Part shown: positions 44,443-54,736 of the stretch, in pieces
How positions within the stretch are numbered: position 1 is the first letter of the stretch
Layout: every line of letters starts with the position of its first letter
DNA from: Bimuria novae-zelandiae CBS 107.79
Taxonomy: Eukaryota > Ascomycota > Dothideomycetes > Pleosporales > Didymosphaeriaceae
Direction: 5' to 3'
DNA: 64,000 nt
Assembly (NCBI GenBank): GCA_010015655.1
Contig: ML976685.1
Span: 497,942-561,941, forward strand
The notes under the pieces: generated by a model
What the model was told of the DNA's origin: nothing
Seen by the model: only the letters and a program-made list of their open reading frames with translations
The model's database searches: none
Program-made: the position numbers and the translations under genes

Positions 44443-45615
44443 ATGAGCACAACATCCATTGCTCAGATCTCAGAAATCGTGATCTCCAAGATGGCGGCCG
44501 ATCTCCCAAAGACAATGCGTGGGCAATTTCTCGAAGCCTTCAAACAACCCTACACCCTACGTTCCGTTCCACTTCCTCAATTCTCACACCCGGACGATAT
44601 ACTGATCAAGGTCGATGCTGCGTCGTATTGCCACACTGACTACGTCCTTGCGGAAGGACAAATGCCTGGCTTCCCGAGATCGTTTCCTCACATCGGCTGC
44701 CACGAGTTCGCCGGAACAGTGGTGTCACGCTCCGATCGTCCAAGTCCAGAGGCGACCCGGTTCGACCCAGGCACTAGGGTCGGAGTGACTGGTCGAGCTT
44801 TTCATGCTTGCAGAGAGTGCTTTGAATGCCAGGGATCGAAAGACCCCATAGCTCAAGACGATAAAGGCTACTCAGTATACTGCACGCGTGCAGAGAACAA
44901 CGGTATCAGTAAAGATGGTGGCTTCGCGGAGTATGCGGTGGTAGATGCGCGCCAGCTCGCGCCGATACCGGACGCTCTATCTGCAGTCGAGACGGCGCCG
45001 CTCATGTGCGCGGGCATCACGATATACGCTGCTTTGAAACGGTGCCAGATGAAGCCCGGAGACCGAATAGCTATCATGGGCGCTGGCGGTGGCCTAGGAC
45101 ATCTTGGTCTGCAATACGCGACCAAAATGGGATACAAAGTACTTGGTGTCGACGCAGCGGATGGCCCGCTCGAGCTAGCAAAATCTCTGAATACAGGAGC
45201 AAGAATAGCGGACGCAAGATCGGAGCAAGCGGCAGACATCGTGCAGCAGTTGGGGGGTGAGGATGGCAAAAGCGATCTAGGCGAAAAAGGTGTCGACGCC
45301 GTCATCATATTACCCGAGAGCCAGACGGCCTTTGATTACGGCTTGACGTTGTTGAAAACCCATGGGAGATGCGTAGTGGTATCGTTCCCAGAAAAGGGTT
45401 TCCACATATCGTCGCGCGATGTTGTTTTCAGAGACATCTCCATCATAGGCAGTCTTGTTGGAAGCAACAGGGTGTTACGAGAGATGCTCAACTTCACGGC
45501 GGAGCATGGGATCAAGGCGGTGGCCAAGACTTTCCCACTATCGGATCTGAACGGATTGGTAGAGGAATACCACAAAGGCGGTGGAGGAAAGTTGGTCGTT
45601 GATATGTCACTGTGA
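44443..45615 (+). CDS. Zinc-dependent alcohol dehydrogenase (MDR family)
   Basis: 390 residues, no intron. The N-terminal GroES-like domain has the catalytic zinc residues Cys in ASYCHTDY and His-Glu in HIGCHEFAG. The structural-zinc lobe has three close cysteines (ACRECFECQG) and a fourth 17 residues on (SVYC), a longer spacing than in classical ADH. The Rossmann fold carries AGGGLGHLGLQYAT and binds NAD(P). An alternative start is ATG 44491 in AAGATGGCGG, which would drop 16 residues. It should oxidise an alcohol or reduce an aldehyde in the same pathway as its divergent neighbour MBL1. Confidence 0.85.
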   Translation: MSTTSIAQISEIVISKMAADLPKTMRGQFLEAFKQPYTLRSVPLPQFSHPDDILIKVDAASYCHTDYVLAEGQMPGFPRSFPHIGCHEFAGTVVSRSDRPSPEATRFDPGTRVGVTGRAFHACRECFECQGSKDPIAQDDKGYSVYCTRAENNGISKDGGFAEYAVVDARQLAPIPDALSAVETAPLMCAGITIYAALKRCQMKPGDRIAIMGAGGGLGHLGLQYATKMGYKVLGVDAADGPLELAKSLNTGARIADARSEQAADIVQQLGGEDGKSDLGEKGVDAVIILPESQTAFDYGLTLLKTHGRCVVVSFPEKGFHISSRDVVFRDISIIGSLVGSNRVLREMLNFTAEHGIKAVAKTFPLSDLNGLVEEYHKGGGGKLVVDMSL

Positions 45616-45684
45616 AGTCGGCAGTGGTCTAAGATGAGCTATGGCCATTGCGAGCGACCGCACTCAAACAATTCAATGCCCAAT

Positions 45685-48338
45685 TCATCCAGACTCCAGC
45701 ATGTCTGCGTATAGATTCAAAGCGCTCCCAATGACATCGACGATTGCCCAAGTCTGCGCACCTTTGAAGATGGTTGCCCACACTCTGAGTACTCCAGCGC
45801 TCAAGTATTTGATGTAAGCGGGAGAATCCACAATGATTTCGGGGGGAAGAGCAAACTCAGTCTCGTCCAGCATGCTCTTCACGATGGCCGTAATGCGACG
45901 TTCATCTTCGGTAACAGGAGGTTCCGGACTGGGAGTAGACAAAGCCTCGAGCCATTTACTCATCAAGTACGCACACTCCAAAGTACATAGGGAGTGTTGG
46001 ATAGACCAAATGAATGACTGAGTCTTGGCGACAAGCCGGTAACCAATCTTAACTGGAATGCTTAGCGCATGGGCTGAATGAAGGACTGCACGAGTAATCT
46101 TAGGCGAGCGTCTAATTGCAGGTCCGGCTCTGAATGCATTAGCTATCAGCATTGGATCTCGCGTTTCCAGGGCTCTGCCAGCGGTGTCCACATAGAGGCG
46201 GATATATGCCAAGCGAAGCAGTGCGGTAGAGTTGAAAGCGACCGGTCCATTTGGGCTCATGGGATCTAGAGAAGATTCAGGATTATTCTTCCACCCTATC
46301 TGCCAGTTCCTCAAGGCATTTTCAAGCGATACCACGTCATCTTGGCTGAGCTCTCTTGATCCGTCGAAGCGGCAGTGAACCACTTGGCGGACGAAGAATA
46401 TATGCTGAATCAGAGCGTGAATTAGCGCATAGTTGCCAGAACTGGAGTTCCGCTCGGTAACGTCTCGGCCATTCTTTGAGAAGAGCTTTTGAAGAGCATC
46501 TTGAAAGTCAATCTCCGGAGCAGCACACCTTCTGGCTTCCCACCACGCAGCTTCCGTTGATGCTTTGAACTCGGCGGCGCTGCAGGGAAGCATTAATTTG
46601 ACTTCAGAAGTGAGAATGAAGGGCGGGATGTTGTAGACTATGCAATGCAGATTGGAAAATCCGTACACAATGAACTTAGTGCGCTTGATCGTTTCGCGGC
46701 GGAGCCATTCTTCCCATGAGAGCTCGTGTCGCACAGGCTCGCTTTCTAAACCATCATCTCGGATGAGGGTCGCCAATACACTTTGAATAGCAAGGGCTTC
46801 CCGCAGAATTTCTTTGTGTTTGGCCCATGTGCAAAGAGCCATAAGCAAAAGAAGAGCCTGCGCTGTCTGCATGAGGTCTTCTCCGGCCGGGCTGTCATCA
46901 GCACCAGTAGGAAGACCAAGAGGACCGACTGTGGAGGGAACGTGTACAGGACTGTGCAGCACAGATGTGACACCGGGTCCATGGGAGGAAGCGCGGTCTG
47001 AATCAGCTTTACGGTGAATCTCTCCCACGCGGGCGTCTCTCCTCCGGATGCGGTGCGTAGCTATAGCGCGGCTCACATTGAATAATTCCACTCCTCGTTC
47101 GCCTTCAAATGTGTACTGAGCTCCTATTGCAGCCAGGGCAAGGAGCAGTTCAATTGAGCAAGTATCCACTGACATTGTCGGAATATGCAGAAAAGGCATA
47201 TGCTCATGGAAGCCATTGATGTAAGCAGCCAGATATCGACAAAATGCCAGGCGCGTCGGAAGTCTGAATCCAACCGGTATCACGCTTGAGAACTCCTTGA
47301 GTTTTTCAACCATTTTCTGCCTGTCGTCCAGCGAAATGTCCGAAAAAGATCGCCGACCATTGTGTCGGCTAAAATCCTCCGGCTGTAGTGAAGGTAGCCT
47401 AGACCCGAAGCGCGAGAATGTATGGGTATTGTCGGCTTGGGTCTGAGGTGCAAGTGTTGAGGCCAGAGGTGTACCGGCATGCGCAAGAAACTCGTTTCCG
47501 TATCCTAGAGAGTCAGGTGAGAAGAATGGCATGGGCTGCTCCGTGTTGATGAGGCTTGACAAACGATAAGATGTCAACGGCTCATTGTCTAGGAAAGCTG
47601 CTAAGCTGTCCAATGACTCCCCGAGGCCTGCACCGCTGATTGACGGATCGCTCATGTGGACGGTAGGGGAAGGGAGCACATGCTGTTCTACTGTTTGCGA
47701 TATGAAGTTCTGCAAATGATGGTGGCGAACATCGCCGTTGGGTACATTTTCTTGGGTACCCTGTAGCGATTGATATTCCGCAGCCATGGAGAGTGCATTA
47801 AGGGAGAACTCATCGGTTTCGTTATAGTGCGTAGGCCCTATCTGCGCTGGATGAGGATGGAGTGGTGGTTGCATGTCCATGTGCGCTGTGGCCGCAGGCG
47901 TATTCATCATGCTAGGAATAGTAGGTACAGGACGACCAGCATCGAAGCTGGTGCGCATGCGCTTCAGCGGCCGTGTTTCCTGAGGCATATAGTGGTCGGC
48001 TGGTTGCGGCTGATCTATATTGGGACCAGGTTTTTGGTGGGTCAGTCGCTCATGCCGCACAAGCAGGTCACTTCAACTATCAGCACCCGAGTTGCCTCGA
48101 CACCTGGTATTCGTACCTGCGTGTGAACGAGTAGTTGCAGGCATTACATCTAAAGGGTTTGACTCCGCTGTCTCGCGGGAGCATTAGAATGATTTCAGCG
48201 TAACCGTATGCTCCACTCACGGATGCGCTCGTGGCGTTGTAGATGCTCCAGCCGGGCGAAGCTACGTCCACAGTGATCACAATGGAAGCGTTTCTCCTTC
48301 TTCCCGGCCGGCGGTTGCTCGCCCGAGCTTGCTTTCAT
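45685..48338 (-). CDS. Adr1-like C2H2 transcription factor with fungal MHR domain
   Basis: Three exons: 48338-48221, 48171-48117 and 48070-45685, 852 residues. Splicing rebuilds two adjacent C2H2 fingers. Finger 1 is FHCDHCGRSFARLEHLQRHE, completed to HERIH by intron 1 (GTGAGT...GCGAG). Finger 2 is FRCNACNYSFTRSDLLVRHE, with the second His in RLTH after intron 2. The helix residues R-x-EH-x-x-RH and RSDLLVRH resemble yeast Adr1. From about residue 270 there is a Fungal_trans (MHR, PF04082) domain, with GFRLPTRLAFCRYLAAYING and HMPFLHIPT. By family it is a nuclear pathway-specific regulator. The gene lies in the middle of the enzyme cluster and has TTGGGG 89 bp upstream of its own start, so autoregulation is possible. 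Confidence 0.88.
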
Positions 48339-48740
48339 TCGAGCTAGAGACGATGAGCGCTTAGAACTTCACTGGTCGCGGAAGCAGTATCAGCATCTCA
48401 AAGATAACACCAGAGGCAGTGCTAAGTTGGGGGTGGTAGCAATTGTCCGGCTGCAGATTGAAGGTCGGGGAAGAAGGACCGGCAGGAAAATGCGGAGAGT
48501 GCGGGTTGAGAATGCGGAGACGAATCATGTGGGGATGCCGCCAACCAGCGCTTGGCGGGGGCAGAACCTGGAATTTGCGTCATCACCGAGGAGGCATACA
48601 CAGACACGAAAAGCTTCAGATGTTGCGAATTGGATATTTTGATGTGGTGTTGAGCAGTGAGACGCGCCTGCCTCTATCAACGCGTCGTGCCTTCCCGAGG
48701 TCCAATCACGCGTCACCCCTTCCTCCGATCTACGTCCGAC
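48339..48740. promoter_or_regulatory. Transcription-factor promoter with TTGGGG site
   Basis: Upstream region of the minus-strand factor gene and 3' side of the decarboxylase-like gene. TTGGGG at 48427-48432 (within GTTGGGGG) matches the Adr1 half-site. Confidence 0.4.
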
Positions 48741-49193
48741 CTACGCCCGCTCGCTCCTGTTGCCCAGCTCTCGAGCCATCTCACCCTTCTCTGCCATGTC
48801 ATTGAGGACCTTCTCTGCTGTCTTCATCGCGTCTACACCCGCTGGCACGCCGCAGTAGGTTGTTGCGTGGATGATGGCTTCGCGTATTTCGAGCTCGGAG
48901 AGGCCGTTGTTGCGCGCACCGCGGATGTGCACTGCCAGCTCAGGTGCCCTATTGAGCGCCATGAGCATGCCGATGTTGAGAAGACTCCTTTGCTGCTTGC
49001 TGAGGCCTGGCCGCGTCCACGCGTAACCCCAGCACCATTCCGTCACGAGCTCTTGCCCTGCGCGCGAGAAATCGGTTGAGCCATTTGCGAGTGCGCGGTC
49101 GACGTATTCCTCGCCTACGACGCTACGGCGCATCTTCAGGCCCTCATCAAACAGCTGTTTGTGGAATTCGTCGTACTTTGGGTCGGACGACAT
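48741..49193 (-). CDS. Carboxymuconolactone decarboxylase-type protein, single domain
   Basis: 150 residues, no intron. The CMD fold (PF02627) is seen in WCWGYAWTRPGLSKQQRSLL, NIGMLMALNRAPELAVHIRG and ELEIREAIIHATTYCGVPAG, with the catalytic-type Glu, His and Cys of the C-terminal helix pair present. Length matches bacterial gamma-CMD PcaC, which decarboxylates gamma-carboxymuconolactone in the protocatechuate branch. Related CMD proteins are also AhpD-like thiol peroxidases, but the AhpD CxxC pair is absent (only YC). Cytosolic. It lies between the regulator and HIBADH copy 1, on the same strand. Confidence 0.85.
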   Translation of the reverse strand: MSSDPKYDEFHKQLFDEGLKMRRSVVGEEYVDRALANGSTDFSRAGQELVTEWCWGYAWTRPGLSKQQRSLLNIGMLMALNRAPELAVHIRGARNNGLSELEIREAIIHATTYCGVPAGVDAMKTAEKVLNDMAEKGEMARELGNRSERA

Positions 49194-49472
49194 GACGGCG
49201 GAGATGGTTGGTGGAAAGACTGTGCGAAATTATGCTATCGGCTGAGGCCTGGTAAGATGGCTGAGATCGAATCGAGCACGAGGAAGAGTTATTTGTGTCA
49301 ATTATCTGGAATTCCGAAATGAAGCCTTCATAACAAAAGACAACATCATGTGGGTCGGCGTGGTGCTTCATCGTTGGGGATGCCCCTCATCTTTACCCCT
49401 CTTCCCCAACGGATGCAGCGTTGCGTCACAAAGCATAGGTCGACAGTGCGCTACACAATAGGGTACAGTTCC
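49194..49472. promoter_or_regulatory. CMD1 promoter with inverted TTGGGG/CCCCAA pair
   Basis: Contains the inverted repeat CGTTGGGG (49372-49379) and CCCCAACG (49404-49411), two Adr1-type half-sites facing each other 180-216 bp upstream of the CMD1 start. Confidence 0.45.
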
Positions 49473-50504
49473 TCAAGCGGCCGAAGAGGAGCCGTTTTCC
49501 TCGAGCAACCACTCTTCGTTGCCACCCAGGTACCGATATACCACTCGAGAGTCTAGGTCTCGACACCTCGGATCTTTGCTGGCGCCATCGTAGGTCTTTA
49601 GGCCTGCCTCTCCCAGCATGTTCTTCGACCCAACACGTTTCGCCATGTCCATCGCGAGACTAAAGTCCTTGCGCATCAGCTGCACCTTGAAGCCTTGCTT
49701 ATACCCGCCGGAAGACGGGGCGTCAGGATATACATGAGGTACTGGGCAGAAGCGGTCACAGATGGTATTTTGTGCAGTCCCCGCAGCATATACTTTGGCC
49801 AAAGTGCGAGGGTCAAGGCCAGAGCGCATGCCCATGTCAAACGCTTCGGAGCACGCAATCGCAATCACTCCTGAAAGATAGTTGTTCGACAGTTTCGCAG
49901 CAAGGCCTAGCGAAGGACCACCGCATGGAATGACTTGCTTCCCCATCATTCCCATGAGATGTGTGAGCCGCTCGACGTTTGGATCGGATTCCGCACACCC
50001 GAGGAAGAACGCTATTGTGCCCTTGATAGCACCTACCACGCCCCCACTGACCGGTGAGTCATAAAATGATGCCGATGGAAAGTGTTTCTCAATGTGGTCC
50101 TTTACATTCAAGCTCGTTGCCGTGTCTATTGTCGAGCAATCGATGAGCAGTTTGTTTGAGATATCCGTACTGCAAACGCCGTTTGTCGGGTCGAGGTAAA
50201 CCGAGCGAACGTGCGAGCCTTCGGGTACCATTGTAATGATTGTATCCTAAACTATCATAAGCTCGCTGACGTGGATAATAGATCTTGCACTCACCACTTG
50301 TTGTGCGACATCTCTGGCGCTGGAACCTCGGAAGACCTTATCTGGAAATTGCGAAAATATTTCGTTCATTGTCACTTCTACGACGTCAAAAACATATATT
50401 CGTGACTCCGGTGGAAGCTTGTTTGCCAGATGTACAAGCATTGGTTTGCCCATGGCACCCAGCCCGATGAAGCCGAGCTTCTTGAAATCGAAGGATTCGC
50501 TCAT
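49473..50504 (-). CDS. 3-hydroxyisobutyrate dehydrogenase-type (beta-hydroxyacid) dehydrogenase, copy 1
   Basis: Exons 50504-50295 and 50246-49473 with a 48-nt GTGAGT...TTTAG intron; 327 residues. The N-terminal Rossmann motif GFIGLGAMGKPM binds NAD(P), the substrate loop is DSPVSGGVVGA, and the catalytic Lys lies in GLAAKLSNNYLSG. Family members oxidise 3-hydroxy acids (3-hydroxyisobutyrate, tartronate semialdehyde/glycerate, threonate, phenylserine). The substrate cannot be predicted here. It is divergent from MBL copy 2 across 298 bp. Its paralogue lies at 53273-54302. Confidence 0.85.
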
Positions 50505-50802
50505 GTCTGTAAAGCGAAAGAAAGAGGCGGATGAGGATCAGAAATTCTTCTTGTCCTGCTGAGTGCGTGGAAACATTTACAACGCGATCAGCCCCACGCT
50601 AGCTCCAACTCCTAAATATCATGGTGGGGTAAGCCTCCCGAGGTCAAATGCGGCCCGTGGGGAAGTGCACTTTGGGGAGGCTTGGCACGGCGGTGCTCGC
50701 GGTGGTCTCGCAAGATGTGGTGTCCCGTTCAAGATCTCACATTGATGCAGGATTCAAGTCTTGCTGTGCAATTTGAGGAAGACACGAGTGTACCTCTTGA
50801 CG
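50505..50802. promoter_or_regulatory. Divergent promoter HIBADH1/MBL2 with two Adr1-type sites
   Basis: 298 bp between start codons. CTCCAA (50603-50608) and TTGGGG (50672-50677) match the half-site in both orientations. There is also an inverted repeat AAGCCTCCC (50631-50639) / GGGAGGCTT (50675-50683). Confidence 0.45.
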
Positions 50803-51858
50803 ATGACTTCGTCCGTGTCCATCAACCATAGAGGACCGCCGCTGCCACCACCCGATAAAGCTACTGTCTCAATTCACGCACTTTCAGCTGGCCATTTCAC
50901 ACTCCCAGAATACCAATTTGTACATCCAGTGTCGAGAGATGCACGCAAAAATGTGCCTTCGTTGGCTTTTTTGATCCAACACCGAGATCTTCGAACAGGA
51001 AAACAAACGCGAATAGTGTTCGATTTAGGCTTGAGGCGAGATATCAACAAATATGCCCCCGCGATACAGAAGCACACGGCCACGCGGCAGCCAATGACCA
51101 CGGATCCAGACATAGTGAAGAGCCTTGCACGAGGATGCCTGACGCCAGAGGACATCGACTACGTGCTTTACTCGCATGCAAGTGCACATTAATCCCTTTC
51201 CACACTATCAGTCGTTGCTTACTGCAGACAGATCCACTGGGACCACATCGGTGAGCCTCGGGATTTCCCCACGTCTACTTTCATAGTCGGCCACGGTGCC
51301 TCGGTTCTTTTGAATGGCACATCGTCAGCACTGCGTGGCAGCCACTCGTTCTTCGAAAGTGACCTTCTCCCGGAAGGACGGACGGTCGAACTATCACAGC
51401 CCTCGAGCCATCTGGACGCTACGAACATATCCGATACAGCCGGAGGGGAAGCAAAGCTCAACCTATCCCGACCATGGAAGCCATACAAGCACCTCCCGCA
51501 TACGCTAGATGTATTCAACGACGGCTCTCTCCTCATTGTAGACGCACCTGGTCACCTACCCGGCCACATCAATGTCCTGGCACGAATATCAGAGTCACAA
51601 CAAGTTTATTTGGGAGGCGATGCATGCCACGACAGGAGATTGTTGACAGGTGAAAAGCAAATCGGAGAGTGGAATGACGCCGAAGGCCAGGTATGCTGCA
51701 TTCATGCAGACAGGAAGAGTGCCGAGGGTACCATAGAACGCATCAGGCAATTGGAGAAGGAAGGCGTTGAGATCATATTTGCCCATGACGTAGAGTGGGA
51801 GAACAATCCTGCGAACAAGGGGAGGTTCCTTGGTGCAGAAACCACGGGCGGAGCATGA
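50803..51858 (+). CDS. Metallo-beta-lactamase-fold hydrolase (lactonase-like), copy 2
   Basis: Exons 50803-51177 and 51232-51858 flank a 54-nt intron with a GC donor (GCAAGT...GACAG). Splicing it joins LYSH to IHWDHIGEP and creates the zinc motif HIHWDH; without it the frame stops at once. 333 residues, like copy 1 (335). Other ligands: DAPGHLPGHINVL, YLGGDACHDRR and IFAHDVEW. The ATG at 50803 was chosen; the open frame begins upstream with a non-ATG codon. Cytosolic hydrolase, probably lactone-opening. Confidence 0.85.
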
Positions 51859-52323
51859 GGCAGCGTGCGCTGCAGGCTTGAAGAACTTCTTGATCCGGAA
51901 GAGCGCAATGCTTTGGGACAACACAACATAGGCAGGAGGTAGTCATCTTGATTCATCTGCGGAGCTGATAACAGATTACTCTCGTCAACCTATATTACAC
52001 ACAACTTGGCGGCTATTTAGCAATGCAGTGTTCTGATCACCGTGCATTATGCCTCTCTGCTCCTACGTGACTTTCACGCTCACCGTCCGTCGATTTCTTG
52101 GGCAAGTATATCAAGAACCGAACCTTGCCGCTCCTCCGCTCTTCCCCGACCCCAAGTTGGGGGAGGTGGGGCCGACATAGCACCGTCCCCTCACACATCC
52201 GCCAAGCCCATCCCCTCTGCAACAATAACCTACACACTCCACACGGACCGCATTTGCATTCACTCAAGCTAGACCTAATCCAGACAGTTCGCCTGCGGAC
52301 AGTTGCGTCCAGAGACCTTCACG
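51859..52323. promoter_or_regulatory. CMD2 promoter with CCCCAA-G-TTGGGG palindrome
   Basis: 465 bp between MBL2 and CMD2. The perfect palindrome CCCCAAGTTGGGG at 52150-52162, 162-174 bp upstream of the CMD2 start, is two inverted Adr1-type half-sites. No coding signal. Confidence 0.5.
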
Positions 52324-53154
52324 ATGAGCCACTTCCAGCACCCACCCGCATACTCCATCCTCTCCAGCCCGCCCGACATGTCCCTTTCACCAGAACAACA
52401 ATCCCTTAAGGAGCGCTTCGACGCCACTCTCGGTGCCGACGCCTTCGATGAATCATGGTCGCGCCTCCTGGTCCACAGCCCAGAAATGTTCGCCGCGTCG
52501 CTCCGTCTTACGGCCGTGCCAAAGCGGAAACGCAATCTCAATCCTAAGATCCAGGCTCTAATCTCCCTCGCTGTGGCAGCTGCGAGCACACATCTGCACG
52601 TGCCCAACATCCAGCGGTACACTAGACAGGCGTTGCGGGAGGGCGCGACGAAGGCGGAGATCGTGGAGGTGCTGTGTCTGACGAGCACGCTGGGTATTCA
52701 CGCGTGCAACATCGGCGTACCGCTGCTCGTCGAGGTACTCAAAGAAGAAGGGCGTGAGGTGCAGAGTGGGATGGAGGGTATGGATAAGGAGCAATGGTCC
52801 CTAAAAGAAGAGTTCGAGAAGAAGCGCGGGTATTGGCACGCCTTCTGGGAGGACTTCCTGCGGCTGTCTCCAGAGTTCTTTGGCGCGTATGTGGAGTTTT
52901 CGAGCGTACCCTGGACGAATGAAGGGGGCGCTGGGGTGCTGGAACCGAAGGTTAAGGAGCTGATATATTGTGCGTTTGATTGCGCGGCGACCCATTTGTA
53001 TAAGCCGGGGCTGAAGCTGCATATGAAGAATGTGCTCAAGTATGGGGGCACGGCGGAGGAGATTGTGGAGGTGCTTGAGTTGGCAACTTTGTTGAGTATC
53101 AGTACGATGGATGTGGCGCTGCCAATATTGGAAAAAGAGTTAGGGCGTCAATGA
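52324..53154 (+). CDS. Double carboxymuconolactone decarboxylase-domain protein
   Basis: 276 residues, intronless, starting at ATG 52324. Two CMD/AhpD-like units occur in tandem. Unit 1 is about residues 50-150, with NPKIQALISLAVAAASTHLH and GATKAEIVEVLCLTSTLGIH. Unit 2 is about 180-275, with EPKVKELIYCAFDCAATHLY and GGTAEEIVEVLELATLLSIS. AhpD CxxC pairs are absent, so a decarboxylase/isomerase-like or substrate-handling role is more likely than peroxidase. Tail-to-tail with HIBADH copy 2 (118 bp between stops). Confidence 0.85.
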   Translation: MSHFQHPPAYSILSSPPDMSLSPEQQSLKERFDATLGADAFDESWSRLLVHSPEMFAASLRLTAVPKRKRNLNPKIQALISLAVAAASTHLHVPNIQRYTRQALREGATKAEIVEVLCLTSTLGIHACNIGVPLLVEVLKEEGREVQSGMEGMDKEQWSLKEEFEKKRGYWHAFWEDFLRLSPEFFGAYVEFSSVPWTNEGGAGVLEPKVKELIYCAFDCAATHLYKPGLKLHMKNVLKYGGTAEEIVEVLELATLLSISTMDVALPILEKELGRQ

Positions 53155-53272
53155 ACGTAGGACCATAATGACGCATGTGGTCAATAAGGCCGTCATTTAA
53201 TGATAAGACACACAATTGAAGACACACTGGTATTTGCTTCTTGGCCCTCAGCCACAGTACGGAGGTATCATC

Positions 53273-54302
53273 TCATTTCTTCTCGCTCTCATTAAGCCAT
53301 TTGTACACCACCCTTGCGTCCTTCCCCCGATACCGCTCATCACTCATCGCCTCGCCAAACGCCTCGAGGGTAGGCTTATCCAGGATTGTCCGCGCGCCCA
53401 CCATCTCTGCAAGCTCACTCCCCATCTTCAACACCTTCGCACACAGCTCTATCCTAAACCCACCCTCATACCCTCTCGAGCTCGGCACATTTGGCTGTAT
53501 TCCCGGCACCGGATTTGACTTGCTAACAACCCAACACTGGCCGCCACTCACATTAATCACATCCGTCAACAGCGGCAAGTCCAGCCCCATTTTCGCACCA
53601 ATATTCAGCGCCTCCGAAGCCGCCAGCGAAGTGATCGCCGAGAGGTAATTATTAATAACCTTGAACGCCGTGCCCGCGCCCACGTCACCACATAGGAACA
53701 CCGCATCTGCCTTGCCCATATGCGAGAGGTACGACTTCACGTCCGGAAACGCGGACTTGTTATCCGTGCCTACCATGAACGTCAGCGTCCCGTCTTGCGC
53801 GCCCATCGGACCCCCTGATACAGGCGCGTCCACGAACGTCAGTTGTTCCGCTACCCTTGACTCCTTTGCGCGTTTCGCGACTTCGAGGATCGTCGCTGTC
53901 TCGATGGTGCCGCACTCCATGATCACTTTGCTAGCTCCGCTGTCTTGGGTCGCTTTCTCCGCGCCGGCGATGACGCCGGTCGCCGGGTCGAGGTAGACGG
54001 CTTTTACGGCGGCGGAGCCAGGGAGCATGGTAATGACGGTGTTGGCGCGGAGGGCGGCTTCGAAGCCGTTTTCCACGGTTTCTACGGGCCCGAGCGAGGA
54101 TGTGTCGGTGTGGAATTTTTCGAGTGCGGAAGGGACGACGTCGCAGATTAGGAGGGTGGTGTCGGGGGAGAGGCCTTTGCAGAGGTTGAGAGCCATGGGG
54201 TAACCCATTACGCCAAGGCCTGGACATAGTCAGTATGTTTTTCGGTATGTGATGTACGAGTAACTTGCCTATGAAGGCTACTGTCTTTTCTGGGGAGGCC
54301 AT
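53273..54302 (-). CDS. 3-hydroxyisobutyrate dehydrogenase-type dehydrogenase, copy 2
   Basis: Exons 54302-54269 and 54219-53273 with a 49-nt intron whose donor is GC (GCAAGT...TCCAG). Splicing produces VAFIGLGVMGYPMALN, the GxGxxG dinucleotide motif; unspliced, the frame is lost. 326 residues. The substrate loop is DAPVSGGPMGA and the catalytic Lys is in TAFKVINNYLSA. Same family as 49473-50504 and clearly diverged from it. The promoter contains CCCCAA at 54527-54532. Confidence 0.85.
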
Positions 54303-54736
54303 GATTGCGAGAATTTGGTGGTAGGGTGGTACGAGGCTGCTCACGACGTCTTCTGCAAAGTATAGTGATCGTCAAGGTCAAGATCCAATTCAATTGTTAT
54401 GTTGATATGATTCAGTGCGCCGAGAAATCATCAACTAAGAATGTCAACTGCGTTACTTGGTGTTTCGTCCTCCCACGATACCGATCACCAGAGGAAATGC
54501 TTCATTCGATGACCCCGCTTCTGCTTCCCCAACTCCTCCACATGCTCTAATGCGGAGATTCTAGATCTCGACCAACCACATCATCCCGCTACAGCCACTC
54601 TCGGAGTTTGATAATATTGATGTTATTGTGCTTCGAAATGTCCGGAGAACAGCGCGTAGCATACTAGGAAAGGGAAGGACCGATGCAAGATGTTGGAGTG
54701 AGACGCTAGGAACCCTGGCTTTCACCCCGCATCCTT
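54303..54736. promoter_or_regulatory. HIBADH2 promoter, then transposon boundary
   Basis: CCCCAA at 54527-54532 lies 225 bp upstream of the HIBADH2 start. No gene is seen; a decayed TIR element starts at 54737. Confidence 0.35.
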
